Source of the DNA: Alphaproteobacteria bacterium
GTDB lineage: Bacteria; Pseudomonadota; Alphaproteobacteria; Rhodospirillales; Casp-alpha2
Reading direction: 5' to 3'
DNA: 53,086 bases
Assembly (NCBI GenBank): GCA_014382345.1
Contig: JACNJX010000055.1
Location: 1 to 53,086, forward strand
The first letter of the stretch is position 1; each line of letters opens with the position of its first letter. Below, piece by piece: positions 24,009-31,385 of this stretch. The notes below the pieces were generated by a model. The model worked only from the letters and a program-made list of their open reading frames with translations. It was not told where the DNA came from and made no database searches. The position numbers were made by a program, and so were the translations under genes.

Positions 24009-25700
24009 TCAGCCTTTCAGAATGCGGATGTTCTGGTTTGGCGGGATATTAATCACCTTCTTTTTCTCGACATATTTGGTAACGACGTCATAAACCGGCG
24101 GCCCCTTGGTGCCTTCATTGACCGAGGCCCAGCCGGAAACGACGTAGGTCTTCGCCGGGTCGATAGGCTTGCCGGTCTTGAGCAGTGTCATGCCGCCGAT
24201 GCGGCTGCCCATGGGCTTGTGAGGATTGATGCTATAGCCCATGCCGCCGACCCGCACCATGTCACCGCCCTGCTGGTAATAGGGGTCGGTGTTGAAAAGG
24301 TTGTCGGCGACGTCTTCGAGAATTTCCTTCAGAAACGAGCCGGTAAATTCCGAACGATAGGCATTCGGATAGGTAATGGCGGTCTGGTTGAAAATATCCT
24401 CGACGGTGATGTCCTGTCCGGGAATCAGGCTGCCGCCCCAGCGGAAACCGGGGGATAGGGATATTTCTGCGTCCCGTTCTTCCAGCAACGCCTGACAGAT
24501 CATGTCATCGAACGTCCCGTTGAAGCTGCCACGCCGGTAGAGCAGGCTATCGGTGCGCCCGACAACGCGGCGCATGGCTTTTTCGTGCGGGGCGCGGATT
24601 TTCTTGATGAGTGCCGCCATTTCCTTATCCGGTTCGATAACGTCGGACAGGATCGGAATAAGCTTGAACCGGAAATCGGTAACCTTGCCGCCCTTTACGT
24701 CCAGGTCGAGGCGCGCCAGGAACTTACCGTGTGAACCGGAAGCCACCAACAGCGTGTTGTTGACCTTAATAACGTCGGGAATGGCATCATGGGTGTGACC
24801 GGTCAGGATCACGTCAATGCCATCGACGCGGGACGCCAACTTGCGGTCAACGTCGAAGCCATCATGGCTGAGCAGCACAACCAACTCGGCGCCGGCCTTG
24901 CGCGCCGCGGCGACCCGTTGACGAACCGCCTTCTCGCGAATCCCGAACGACCAGGTTGGGATCATGTAGCGCGGGTTGGCCACCGGCGTATAGGGGAAGG
25001 CCTGACCGATGACGCCGATCTTGACGCCACCGCGCTCATACATCTGCGTGTGCGGAAAGACCTCTTCCTCCCATTCGGTATCGCGGACATTGCCGGCCAG
25101 GAACGGAAATTTCAGATGCCCGATCAGTTCTTTAACCCTCTCCGCGCCGTAGGTGAATTCCCAATGCGCGGTCATGGCGTCGACGCCCAGGGTATTCATG
25201 ACGTCGACCATGTCCTTACCCGAGGTTTGCAGCGACGTATAAGAGCCCTGCCAGGTGTCGCCGCCATCGAACAGAAGCGTGTTGTTCGGCCGCTCGGCGC
25301 GGATCGCCTTAACCAGAGTGGCCATGCGGTCCATACCGCCGATACGCCCGTAGGTCTTCGCCAGATTGACGTAATCGTCGCTGGAGAAGGCATAAGCCTC
25401 CATCGAGCCTCCCTTGAGGCCGAAGCGATTGAGGAGTTCCTTGCCCGTCAGATGTGGCGGAAGTCCATGCACGTCCCCGACACCGATATTGATGGACGGC
25501 TCGCGGAAAAACAGCGGCACCAGTTGGGCGTGGCAATCGGTGAAATTAAGCAGCGTTACCTGGCCTACGGAATCAAATTTTAAAAGGTCTTTCTGAGTGA
25601 TTTTCTGACGCGCCAAAGCACCGGGCAAGAGCCCCCCCGAAACGCCGGTAATAGCCGCGGTTGCCGCAGCGACTTGAAGGAATTGACGACGGTCCAACAT
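24009..25700 (-). CDS. soxB: Thiosulfohydrolase SoxB
   Basis: A dinuclear Mn enzyme of the 5'-nucleotidase family that hydrolyses sulfate from SoxY-bound S-thiocysteine sulfonate in the periplasm. It is 563 residues with a Tat signal (MLDRRQFLQVAAA). Metal and catalytic motifs are visible in order: NFTDCHAQL, FDGGDTWQGS, VLLSHDGF, LTGHTHD, then the Sox-type RRGSFNGTF. A lone gene after soxXYZA, separated by a terminator-like hairpin at 25722-25755. No soxC or soxD follows it, which fits a truncated Sox pathway feeding Dsr. Confidence 0.97.
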   Translation of the reverse strand: MLDRRQFLQVAAATAAITGVSGGLLPGALARQKITQKDLLKFDSVGQVTLLNFTDCHAQLVPLFFREPSINIGVGDVHGLPPHLTGKELLNRFGLKGGSMEAYAFSSDDYVNLAKTYGRIGGMDRMATLVKAIRAERPNNTLLFDGGDTWQGSYTSLQTSGKDMVDVMNTLGVDAMTAHWEFTYGAERVKELIGHLKFPFLAGNVRDTEWEEEVFPHTQMYERGGVKIGVIGQAFPYTPVANPRYMIPTWSFGIREKAVRQRVAAARKAGAELVVLLSHDGFDVDRKLASRVDGIDVILTGHTHDAIPDVIKVNNTLLVASGSHGKFLARLDLDVKGGKVTDFRFKLIPILSDVIEPDKEMAALIKKIRAPHEKAMRRVVGRTDSLLYRRGSFNGTFDDMICQALLEERDAEISLSPGFRWGGSLIPGQDITVEDIFNQTAITYPNAYRSEFTGSFLKEILEDVADNLFNTDPYYQQGGDMVRVGGMGYSINPHKPMGSRIGGMTLLKTGKPIDPAKTYVVSGWASVNEGTKGPPVYDVVTKYVEKKKVINIPPNQNIRILKG

Positions 25701-25721
25701 ATCTTTCTTGATACCTTCTCA

Positions 25722-25755
25722 TAAAAAGGGGGAATGCGTCTTACCGCACTCCCCC
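25722..25755 (-). terminator. Intrinsic terminator between soxA and soxB
   Basis: An 11-bp stem (25728-25738 with 25745-25755; one G-U pair in the minus-strand RNA) and a 6-base loop, then U5. It sits 23 bases past the soxA stop and 22 bases before soxB, so soxB needs read-through or its own promoter. Confidence 0.8.
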
Positions 25756-25777
25756 CGTATTATTTTAGCTTTGTAGC

Positions 25778-26581
25778 TTAGTTTCGAACGGCTGGGGTCT
25801 CCACGGAAAGACCACGGCCACGCCAAGCCACGAACAGTTCCAGATTGACGTATTCATCAGAACCATAGCCGTAGGGTTTTGCGCGAACCTGCTTGTTGCA
25901 GCCACGGAAGCGACGGTGGATGGACCCCGGCTTCTGCCACTTCAAGCGGTAGGTCGGGAAACCGTTGCTTTGGCCTTCGGACAGCATGTTGGCACGGATC
26001 ATCATGCCGGCGCCGTCTTCATGGCAGTGCTTGCAGGCCATGTCCAACTGACCACGGCGCTGGTTGAAGAACTTCTTGCCTGCTTCAAAGAACTTGGCCG
26101 CCGGACCGTCAATGCTGACGTTCATGGGCTTGCCGCGTGAACCGTTACGCATGTAAACAGTCAACGACAACATTTGCTTGGATTCCCACTTGTAGGGCTT
26201 GGCCCCCATCTTTTCCTGGCGTTCCTCGTTGATCTTCTGCTCGAGGCTTTGCATCTTGCCAAGTTTCGCATTGTAAACGGGATAGCGGGTGCCGACATCC
26301 GTCAACATGGCCGATTCTGCACCGTGGCAGGTCGCGCAGGACTTACCCGCCTTACCGTCCACTTTGGTCCAGAGGGCTTCGCCTTCATCAACCCAGATAT
26401 AAGCCGGATTGCCGAGATCGTCGTCCTGAATGGCCTGGGTTTCCTTGGCGGCGTACATGTACCCGCTTTGCCGGTCCCCGGCCTTGTAGATCATGTCCTG
26501 GGCCGAAGCGACGCCGGCGAAACCGGACAAGCCGACCGCGACGGCAGCACCAATCAAAATACCCTGTATTTGTTTTTTCAT
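25778..26581 (-). CDS. soxA: Dihaem cytochrome c SoxA
   Basis: The catalytic haem subunit of SoxAX, which attaches thiosulfate oxidatively to the SoxY cysteine. It is 267 residues with a Sec signal (MKKQIQGILIGAAVAVGLSG). Two haem sites, SCATCH and ACKHCH, mark the dihaem type, and the haem-ligating persulfide cysteine is Cys228 in RFRGCNKQ. ATG 26581 is chosen for the GGGGGAC site 4 bases upstream and the signal that begins there; the longer ORF to 26653 lies within soxZ. It follows soxZ by 11 bases. Confidence 0.96.
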   Translation of the reverse strand: MKKQIQGILIGAAVAVGLSGFAGVASAQDMIYKAGDRQSGYMYAAKETQAIQDDDLGNPAYIWVDEGEALWTKVDGKAGKSCATCHGAESAMLTDVGTRYPVYNAKLGKMQSLEQKINEERQEKMGAKPYKWESKQMLSLTVYMRNGSRGKPMNVSIDGPAAKFFEAGKKFFNQRRGQLDMACKHCHEDGAGMMIRANMLSEGQSNGFPTYRLKWQKPGSIHRRFRGCNKQVRAKPYGYGSDEYVNLELFVAWRGRGLSVETPAVRN

Positions 26582-26592
26582 GATGTCCCCCA

Positions 26593-26919
26593 TTAACCCG
26601 AGACGTTGATTTTGACGGTCTTTTCGGTGACCTTGCCAGCATCGTCCGTCCATTTAAGAATCATCGGGCCGCTTGCACCCGCCTTAACAAAGAAGGAGGT
26701 GTACGGATTGGCCGAAACGGCGGGATGCCAGTCGGCCGAGAACACTTCCTTGCCACCATAATTGACGGTGAACTTGTTAATGATGTCGCGCGGAATCTTC
26801 TTGCCCGTCTTCTTGTTCTTGCGAAGACCGGTTTCCATCTTGTGGGAAACGAGCGACTTGACTTCGAAAACCTGGCCCTTCTTGACGGACCGAGGCACTT
26901 TTACTCTGGCTTTTGCCAT
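26593..26919 (-). CDS. soxZ: Sulfur carrier partner SoxZ
   Basis: A 108-residue Ig-like protein that forms SoxYZ. Recognisable by MAKARVKVPRSVKKGQVFEV, SHKMETGLRKN and the terminal segment ATTEKTVKIN-like (KVTEKTVKINVSG). It has no signal peptide, as usual, since it is exported as a complex with Tat-targeted SoxY. Standard gene order soxX-Y-Z-A with 24 bases after soxY. Confidence 0.95.
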   Translation of the reverse strand: MAKARVKVPRSVKKGQVFEVKSLVSHKMETGLRKNKKTGKKIPRDIINKFTVNYGGKEVFSADWHPAVSANPYTSFFVKAGASGPMILKWTDDAGKVTEKTVKINVSG

Positions 26920-26943
26920 TTTGAAATTCTCCCTATTCCTACG

Positions 26944-27423
26944 TCAGCCGCCGCAGCCGCCGATAGTGACCTTGACTGCTTTCTTGCCCATGTAGACGGA
27001 ACCGTCGCTCATCTCCGCAACCGCGATGATGTTCTGACTCCCTCTCATGCGCATACGCGTCGAAACCCTGGCTTTGCCGCTTTCGGGGCTGAACCGGAAA
27101 GTAGCAACTTCCGGAGACGGGTTTCCTTCGGCGTAGACGTGAAGCGTCTTAACGTAATCACTGGAGGTCATCGGGCTTTGCACTTCGACCGCGATGGGAA
27201 CCGTGTTGCCGTTTTCCGCAATCTGCGGAAGTTCCAGCGTAACCCGGCCAGATTTCGGGGTCTTACCGCCAATATGGGTCTTCATGAGCTTGGCGACGGC
27301 AGCAGCATCCGCCTTGGCTTGACCGGCCACGAGACCGATACCGGCAACGGCAATTACGCCTGTACCTGCCATAGCCAGCAGATCGCGCCGCCGGATTTTA
27401 CGAGTAATAATTTTTTCAGACAT
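26944..27423 (-). CDS. soxY: Sulfur-carrier protein SoxY
   Basis: A 159-residue periplasmic carrier whose C-terminal cysteine holds the sulfur intermediates. The terminal motif is VTIGGCGG, exactly the GGCGG swinging arm. The Tat signal is IRRRDLLAMAGTGVI. The start is ATG 27423, with AAGGAG about 7 bases upstream (TTG 27426 is in frame but less likely). Substrate for SoxAX and SoxB, and the candidate donor of sulfane sulfur passed on to the Dsr pathway when SoxCD is missing. Confidence 0.96.
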   Translation of the reverse strand: MSEKIITRKIRRRDLLAMAGTGVIAVAGIGLVAGQAKADAAAVAKLMKTHIGGKTPKSGRVTLELPQIAENGNTVPIAVEVQSPMTSSDYVKTLHVYAEGNPSPEVATFRFSPESGKARVSTRMRMRGSQNIIAVAEMSDGSVYMGKKAVKVTIGGCGG

Positions 27424-27501
27424 CAATATCTCCTTGGCGTAATCGCCTTGTCGTTATTGTCCCTATTGAAAGGACCACGCGTGAAAAGCGGGTGGCCTTT
27501 C

Positions 27502-27963
27502 CTATTTAAGCGTCATCGTGTAGGCGACCAGATCCTCGATCTGGGCGGCCGACAACATTGTCTTGCCCTTGAACTTCTTTAAAACCCGGGTAAAGCCCGT
27601 GTTCTTGTAGAAAGCCGGCATAATCGTGTCCCGGTTAAAGAATTTCGGATCAACAATGCGAAGACGAATTTGACCTTCATTTAGACGGCCGGCGACACCA
27701 ATGAGTTCGGGGCCCATTTCACCGTGGAAAGCCTGCTCCGGAATAGGCATCTTATGACAAGCCAGGCAATTGCCTTTCTTGCGGTTGATTGCCAACTTCC
27801 GGCCGTTTGCCGCATTGCCCGGTTTCCCGGTCAAAGACTTGGCAATCGCTCCATTCTTGACGACGTAATTCACCATCTTCTTTTCTGCGGCGATTGCGTT
27901 GGTGCTAAACGCCAAACCCAAAACAACCCCCAAGGCCCCAACGGCCAAACTTCTGACTCCCAA
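27502..27963 (-). CDS. soxX: Monohaem cytochrome c SoxX
   Basis: The electron-accepting partner of SoxA. It is 153 residues with a signal peptide and one haem site, CLACH, plus a Met-ligand region DTIMPAF. The chosen start is TTG 27963 because GGAGG lies 5 bases upstream and the hydrophobic signal (SLAVGALGVVLGLAFSTNAIA) begins directly. The frame open to 28089 nearly reaches the promoter and has a nonsensical N-terminus. It is the first gene of the sox operon; the leader is ~140 bases and begins at the shared promoter module. Confidence 0.92.
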   Translation of the reverse strand: MGVRSLAVGALGVVLGLAFSTNAIAAEKKMVNYVVKNGAIAKSLTGKPGNAANGRKLAINRKKGNCLACHKMPIPEQAFHGEMGPELIGVAGRLNEGQIRLRIVDPKFFNRDTIMPAFYKNTGFTRVLKKFKGKTMLSAAQIEDLVAYTMTLK

Positions 27964-28105
27964 AGCTGCCTCCTTTTTTTTAACGCGACGAATCCCACAC
28001 TCGCCGCTTCCATGAACGCGTGGAAGTTTGACGAAGGATTCGATGCTTACGGTCAGATATAAAATTGCGTCCCTGGTCGTGTGTAACATTATTGTATTTC
28101 AAAAT

Positions 28106-28133
28106 ATCATATTCGATGATTATAAAATATCAA
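28106..28133 (-). promoter_or_regulatory. soxX promoter (shared sulfur-oxidation module)
   Basis: Minus strand: TTGATA (28128-28133), a 16-base spacer ending GAA, and TATGAT (28106-28111). The 9-mer GAATATGAT (28106-28114) is exactly shared with the dsrA and tsuA promoters. The leader to the soxX start is about 140 bases. Confidence 0.65.
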
Positions 28134-28196
28134 GATGTAAATTTTAGCCATCTTTTAAGAGAAGAATTCCAATGACTTATCGCCTTCAAAACCATC

Positions 28197-29597
28197 TCAG
28201 CCAGGGAAAGGCTTGAACCAGGAAAGCCTGTCGCGGAGCGTAACCACGCTGCCGACAATGATGATCGATGGTCCTGGCAAGTCTTCTTCCCTGGCCCGTC
28301 GGGCCAGGTCTTCCAGCGGCGCCGTGACGACCCGTTGTCCGGGGCGCGTGCCGTTATCGACAATCGCCGCCGGAGTCTTCGGGTCTGCGCCGTGGGCAAT
28401 CAGTTTCTCGGTCAGCATGGGAAGCGAATCGAGCCCCATGTAAACGACAAGGGTCTGGCTCGGACGCACCAGCATCGGCCAGTCCAGGTCCAGTTGATCG
28501 TCCTTGGCGTGCCCGGTGACGAAGACGCAGCTTTGCGCGTGGTCGCGATGGGTCAGCGGAATTCCGGCATAGGCCGCACACCCGTTGGCCGCCGTCACGC
28601 CAGGGACGACCTGGAAATGGATTCCCTCCGATGAAAGGACGTCGATTTCCTCACCGCCGCGGCCGAATACGAATGGGTCGCCGCTTTTCAGACGCAGCAC
28701 CCGTTTGCCCTCCTTGGCCAGACGAACCATCAATTGACTGATTTCCTCCTGCGGCATGGCGTGATCGCCGCGCCGCTTGCCGACAAAGATGCGCTCGGCG
28801 TCCTTGCGCACCAACTCCATAATGTCGTCGGTGACCAGCCGGTCATGTAAGACAACGTCGGCCTGCTGCATCAGCCGCAAGGCCCTAAACGTCAGCAGGT
28901 CCGGATCGCCGGGGCCACTGCCGACCAGATAGACTTCACCCCTGGACGTGATGTCCCCACTCTCTCCGGCCGAAGCCAGGGTTTCGTCCAGAAGGTTGCC
29001 GGCGGCTTCTTCCTGCCCGGCCAGAATGTATTCGGCGATGGGGCCGTGAATAAAGTGTTCCCAGAACCGCAGGCGCAGCGGCCCTTCGGGAATGGCGTCC
29101 TTGACCCGGTCGCGGCAGGCGCCGGCGAATTCCGCCAACCGGCCCAAACCGGCGGGAATGAAGGTTTCCAGGCGGGCCTTCAGCACACGGGCGATGATCG
29201 GTGCGTCGCCGCCGCTGGACACCGCCACCAGCATCGGCGAACGGTCGATGAGGGCGGGCATGATGAACGTGCACAGATCAATCCGGTCGACGACATTGAC
29301 CGGAACGCCGGCATCCTGCGACAGGGACGACACCCGCCTGTTCAGGTCTTCATCCTCGGTGGCGACGAAGACCAGATCAACGCCGGCAATATCGCCGTCG
29401 TCAAAGGCGCGGGCCTGATGCTCAAGGCTCCCCTTCTCCGCCATATCCTGAAGAGTCTGGCACAAATCCTCTGCAACGACGGTGATGCGGGCTTCGGCCT
29501 TGAGCACGGACTCGACCTTGCGGGCCGCCAATTCACCGCCGCCGACGACCAGCACCGGACGGTCCTTGATATCCAGAAAAATCGGCAGGTGCTTCAT
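28197..29597 (-). CDS. cysG: Siroheme synthase (precorrin-2 dehydrogenase/ferrochelatase + uroporphyrinogen-III methyltransferase)
   Basis: Makes siroheme from uroporphyrinogen III for DsrAB. The N-terminal half (~residues 1-210) is the Met8/CysG-N fold starting MKHLPIFLDIKDRPVLVVGGGELAARK, with the NAD-binding GGG. The C-terminal half is SUMT, beginning VYLVGSGPGDPDLLTF with the RLKSGDPFVFGRGGEE and VPGVTAANG motifs. At 466 residues it is the usual fused length. Its ATG overlaps the stop of the small gene upstream (ATGA). The position, divergent to dsrA and behind the other dsr accessory genes, supports its use for sulfite reductase cofactor. Confidence 0.95.
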   Translation of the reverse strand: MKHLPIFLDIKDRPVLVVGGGELAARKVESVLKAEARITVVAEDLCQTLQDMAEKGSLEHQARAFDDGDIAGVDLVFVATEDEDLNRRVSSLSQDAGVPVNVVDRIDLCTFIMPALIDRSPMLVAVSSGGDAPIIARVLKARLETFIPAGLGRLAEFAGACRDRVKDAIPEGPLRLRFWEHFIHGPIAEYILAGQEEAAGNLLDETLASAGESGDITSRGEVYLVGSGPGDPDLLTFRALRLMQQADVVLHDRLVTDDIMELVRKDAERIFVGKRRGDHAMPQEEISQLMVRLAKEGKRVLRLKSGDPFVFGRGGEEIDVLSSEGIHFQVVPGVTAANGCAAYAGIPLTHRDHAQSCVFVTGHAKDDQLDLDWPMLVRPSQTLVVYMGLDSLPMLTEKLIAHGADPKTPAAIVDNGTRPGQRVVTAPLEDLARRAREEDLPGPSIIIVGSVVTLRDRLSWFKPFPG

Positions 29598-29827
29598 GCT
29601 GTTTCCTCGCCGGAATCCCCGGAGGCCTCTCCGGACCAGGCCGTCATCGCGTCGGCCCAATGACTGGCCGTTACCGGATCAAGTTCAAGGTCGGTAAAAC
29701 GAGATCCCTGGCGGATACGGACACGAAGCATCCGGACATCGCCTTTGAAACGAATGTCCAGCAATTCAACCTCGGCGCCGAAGGGCGTGTTGAATTTTTC
29801 CAGGCTTTCGGTGTCTTGTGTATTCAC
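29594..29827 (-). CDS. Small conserved-looking protein upstream of cysG
   Basis: A 77-residue acidic protein without signal or cysteines (EKFNTPFGAEVELLDIRFKGD ... MLRVRIRQGSRFTDLELDPVTASHWADAMTAW). GTG start overlaps the TGA of the gene before it, and it in turn overlaps cysG by ATGA, so all three are tightly coupled. The pattern suggests a beta-rich small domain. Unknown function; the coupling to cysG and location in a dsr locus suggest a siroheme or sulfur-handling role. Confidence 0.65.
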   Translation of the reverse strand: MNTQDTESLEKFNTPFGAEVELLDIRFKGDVRMLRVRIRQGSRFTDLELDPVTASHWADAMTAWSGEASGDSGEETA

Positions 29828-30030
29828 CGTTCCCCCCAGACAAAAGCTTCTTCCACCAGGAACTCCCAGTTTCTCGGCGTATCGGGAAAGTCGGGCTTGA
29901 GATCGACCTCCAGCATGTAGCGTTCCCCCAACTCCGCCCGTTTGCGGATGGCGCTCAGAAGATCGGCGAAGGAATAGACTTCGGGGTGCTGAATAATGAG
30001 ATCGCTCAGCAGGATCGGAGGCAGTGACAT
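29824..30030 (-). CDS. Small hypothetical protein in the cysG operon
   Basis: A 68-residue protein (MSLPPILLSDLIIQHPEVYSFADLLSAIRKRAELGERYMLEVDLKPDFPDTP...). It has no signal, cysteines or known motif. A leucine-rich N-terminal helix and a Trp/Phe-rich tail (NWEFLVEEAFVWGER) suggest a small helical-strand fold. It overlaps the next gene at GTGA. Function unknown. It lies 110 bases downstream of the TauD-like gene, a gap with nothing else recognised. Confidence 0.6.
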   Translation of the reverse strand: MSLPPILLSDLIIQHPEVYSFADLLSAIRKRAELGERYMLEVDLKPDFPDTPRNWEFLVEEAFVWGER

Positions 30031-30139
30031 TTTTTAAAAGGCCTTTCGTTTGAGTCTTTATATATAGAGGTCCGTATATATGTGCGCGCCTAAGGATTTA
30101 CAGGTCTGTTTTAACGGCCCCGAATTACATGTTCGGTAA

Positions 30140-31120
30140 TTACTGGTGCGCCCCAACCCGATCCAGAAACCGGGCCCGGTAAAGCAAACGTCCCCCCCCG
30201 GAATTTTCCCCGGAATTTGAGCCGGCATCGGGGTCATTAGAAAAACCCGTCCGGCGGTGCAGCACGTTGTTGCAAACGACCCCCTGCCCCGGCTCCAAAC
30301 GAAACCGAACGATGCATTCTTCCGCATCGTTCAGGACCGCCGTCAATTTTTGCCGCGCCGCCAGGACGGTCGCATCATCCTTCCATTCGATATGACGCTT
30401 GCGATCCGTATAGCGCATATGGAGCTTGCCCGCGATCACGGAAAACACCGGCCCCGTTGCGGCGTCCCGAACGACCACGCCGTTTTCCATGTTGGCGGGA
30501 ATGGTCAGGACATCGTCTTCCATCAGGACTCGAATGAAGTCCGGGTTTTCATCGCGCAGCCGGATATAGACGACGTCCGGATCCAACAGTTCCGAAAGAC
30601 CGCCTTCCCGGGCCGGACGCCGGCAATGGAGAAGAAATCCACGGACCTGTTCGTCCGGCTTATTATAATAGCCGTCCGTGTGCCAGCTCAGCGGCTTGTC
30701 CGTATAGGGAATATAAAATTCTTCGCGTCCTCCGTCGGCGACGGTGATTTCCGTCAACCCGTCCTCTCCGGTACACAGAGGAGTATCGAACCGTTGCAAT
30801 CCCAAGTGACGGGCCAGCGCCAACACGTCTTGTTTTTCGGTATCCGGCGATGTGGCATAGATCGCCATATTAAAGGCATCGCATCTTTCAAATATCGCTC
30901 CTTTTTCGTCCGGCCGCGGTGACGCGGGATCGGCAACCGGCACCATAAGAGTTTTGGCCAGGGCTTCGGGGCTGAGAGAAAAAAAATTTAATTTTTCCGA
31001 GCGCCAGTTTTCATATGCCCGCCCTTCGCCGAGGTCGAACGGCGTACCGGCGGACGCAGCGGCACTGGCATGGTCCGGCCGCTGCAAAGCCGGAGATTGT
31101 GCGTGATTGGAGGGTTTCAT
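30140..31120 (-). CDS. TauD/TfdA-family Fe(II)/2-oxoglutarate dioxygenase-like protein
   Basis: A 326-residue cupin-fold dioxygenase of the TauD group. The metal-binding HxD is in LSWHTDGYYNKPD, and the distal His is in VVCNNVLHRRTGFSND, with Arg nearby for 2-oxoglutarate. Substrates in this family include taurine, sulfonates, betaines and aliphatic acids. The start may be ATG 31120 or upstream at 31174; the shorter is chosen because the longer one overlaps the dsr promoter area. It is divergent from dsrA and may share the regulation of the dsr locus. The function here is unknown; an organosulfonate source of sulfite is an attractive guess. Confidence 0.75.
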   Translation of the reverse strand: MKPSNHAQSPALQRPDHASAAASAGTPFDLGEGRAYENWRSEKLNFFSLSPEALAKTLMVPVADPASPRPDEKGAIFERCDAFNMAIYATSPDTEKQDVLALARHLGLQRFDTPLCTGEDGLTEITVADGGREEFYIPYTDKPLSWHTDGYYNKPDEQVRGFLLHCRRPAREGGLSELLDPDVVYIRLRDENPDFIRVLMEDDVLTIPANMENGVVVRDAATGPVFSVIAGKLHMRYTDRKRHIEWKDDATVLAARQKLTAVLNDAEECIVRFRLEPGQGVVCNNVLHRRTGFSNDPDAGSNSGENSGGGRLLYRARFLDRVGAHQ

Positions 31121-31226
31121 AGGATTCGTAAAAACCTGGCAAAAAGGGAAAGAGTTCCCCGGTATATAAAACAAAAATCCGCCCCCGTATCCACAAGGGC
31201 ACTAAGGCTAATAACAAAGTTCGCTC

Positions 31227-31254
31227 TTGATAATTTACATTTTTTGAATATGAT
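31227..31254 (+). promoter_or_regulatory. dsrA promoter (shared sulfur-oxidation module)
   Basis: TTGATA (31227-31232), a 16-base spacer ending GAA, TATGAT (31249-31254). -35, -10, spacer length and the GAATATGAT core are identical to the soxX promoter. A leader of about 120 bases follows. Confidence 0.7.
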
Positions 31255-31319
31255 CTGTCCAGTTGATGGATTTCGAAATTCTCCTGGTAACAAGAACAAA
31301 AGTTCGCAACCGGGTCGGA

Positions 31320-31385
31320 ATGGCATCAAAAAGAACAGTGGAACGCACGCTCGGTCGTGCAGGTGGAGACTCAAACGATGGCTAA
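31320..31385 (+). CDS. Possible 21-codon upstream ORF overlapping the dsrA start
   Basis: ATG at 31320 opens a 21-residue peptide (MASKRTVERTLGRAGGDSND...) whose stop TAA lies inside the dsrA start region (8-base overlap). Only a weak GGGTCGG stands before it. It could couple translation to dsrA or be accidental. Confidence 0.2.
   Translation: MASKRTVERTLGRAGGDSNDG

Noticed and set aside
27502-28089. Extended N-terminus of SoxX
   Set aside because: It would start within 20 bases of the predicted promoter, adds a non-signal leader and bypasses a TTG with an ideal ribosome-binding site.
28101-28132. Direct repeat AAAATATCA (period 23) upstream of soxX
   Set aside because: It is short and AT-rich, and is already covered by the promoter boxes; not significant by eye.
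27964-28196. Cobalamin or other riboswitch near cysG or soxX
   Set aside because: No conserved box or aptamer-like fold could be recognised; only promoter-like boxes and a small hairpin in the soxX leader.
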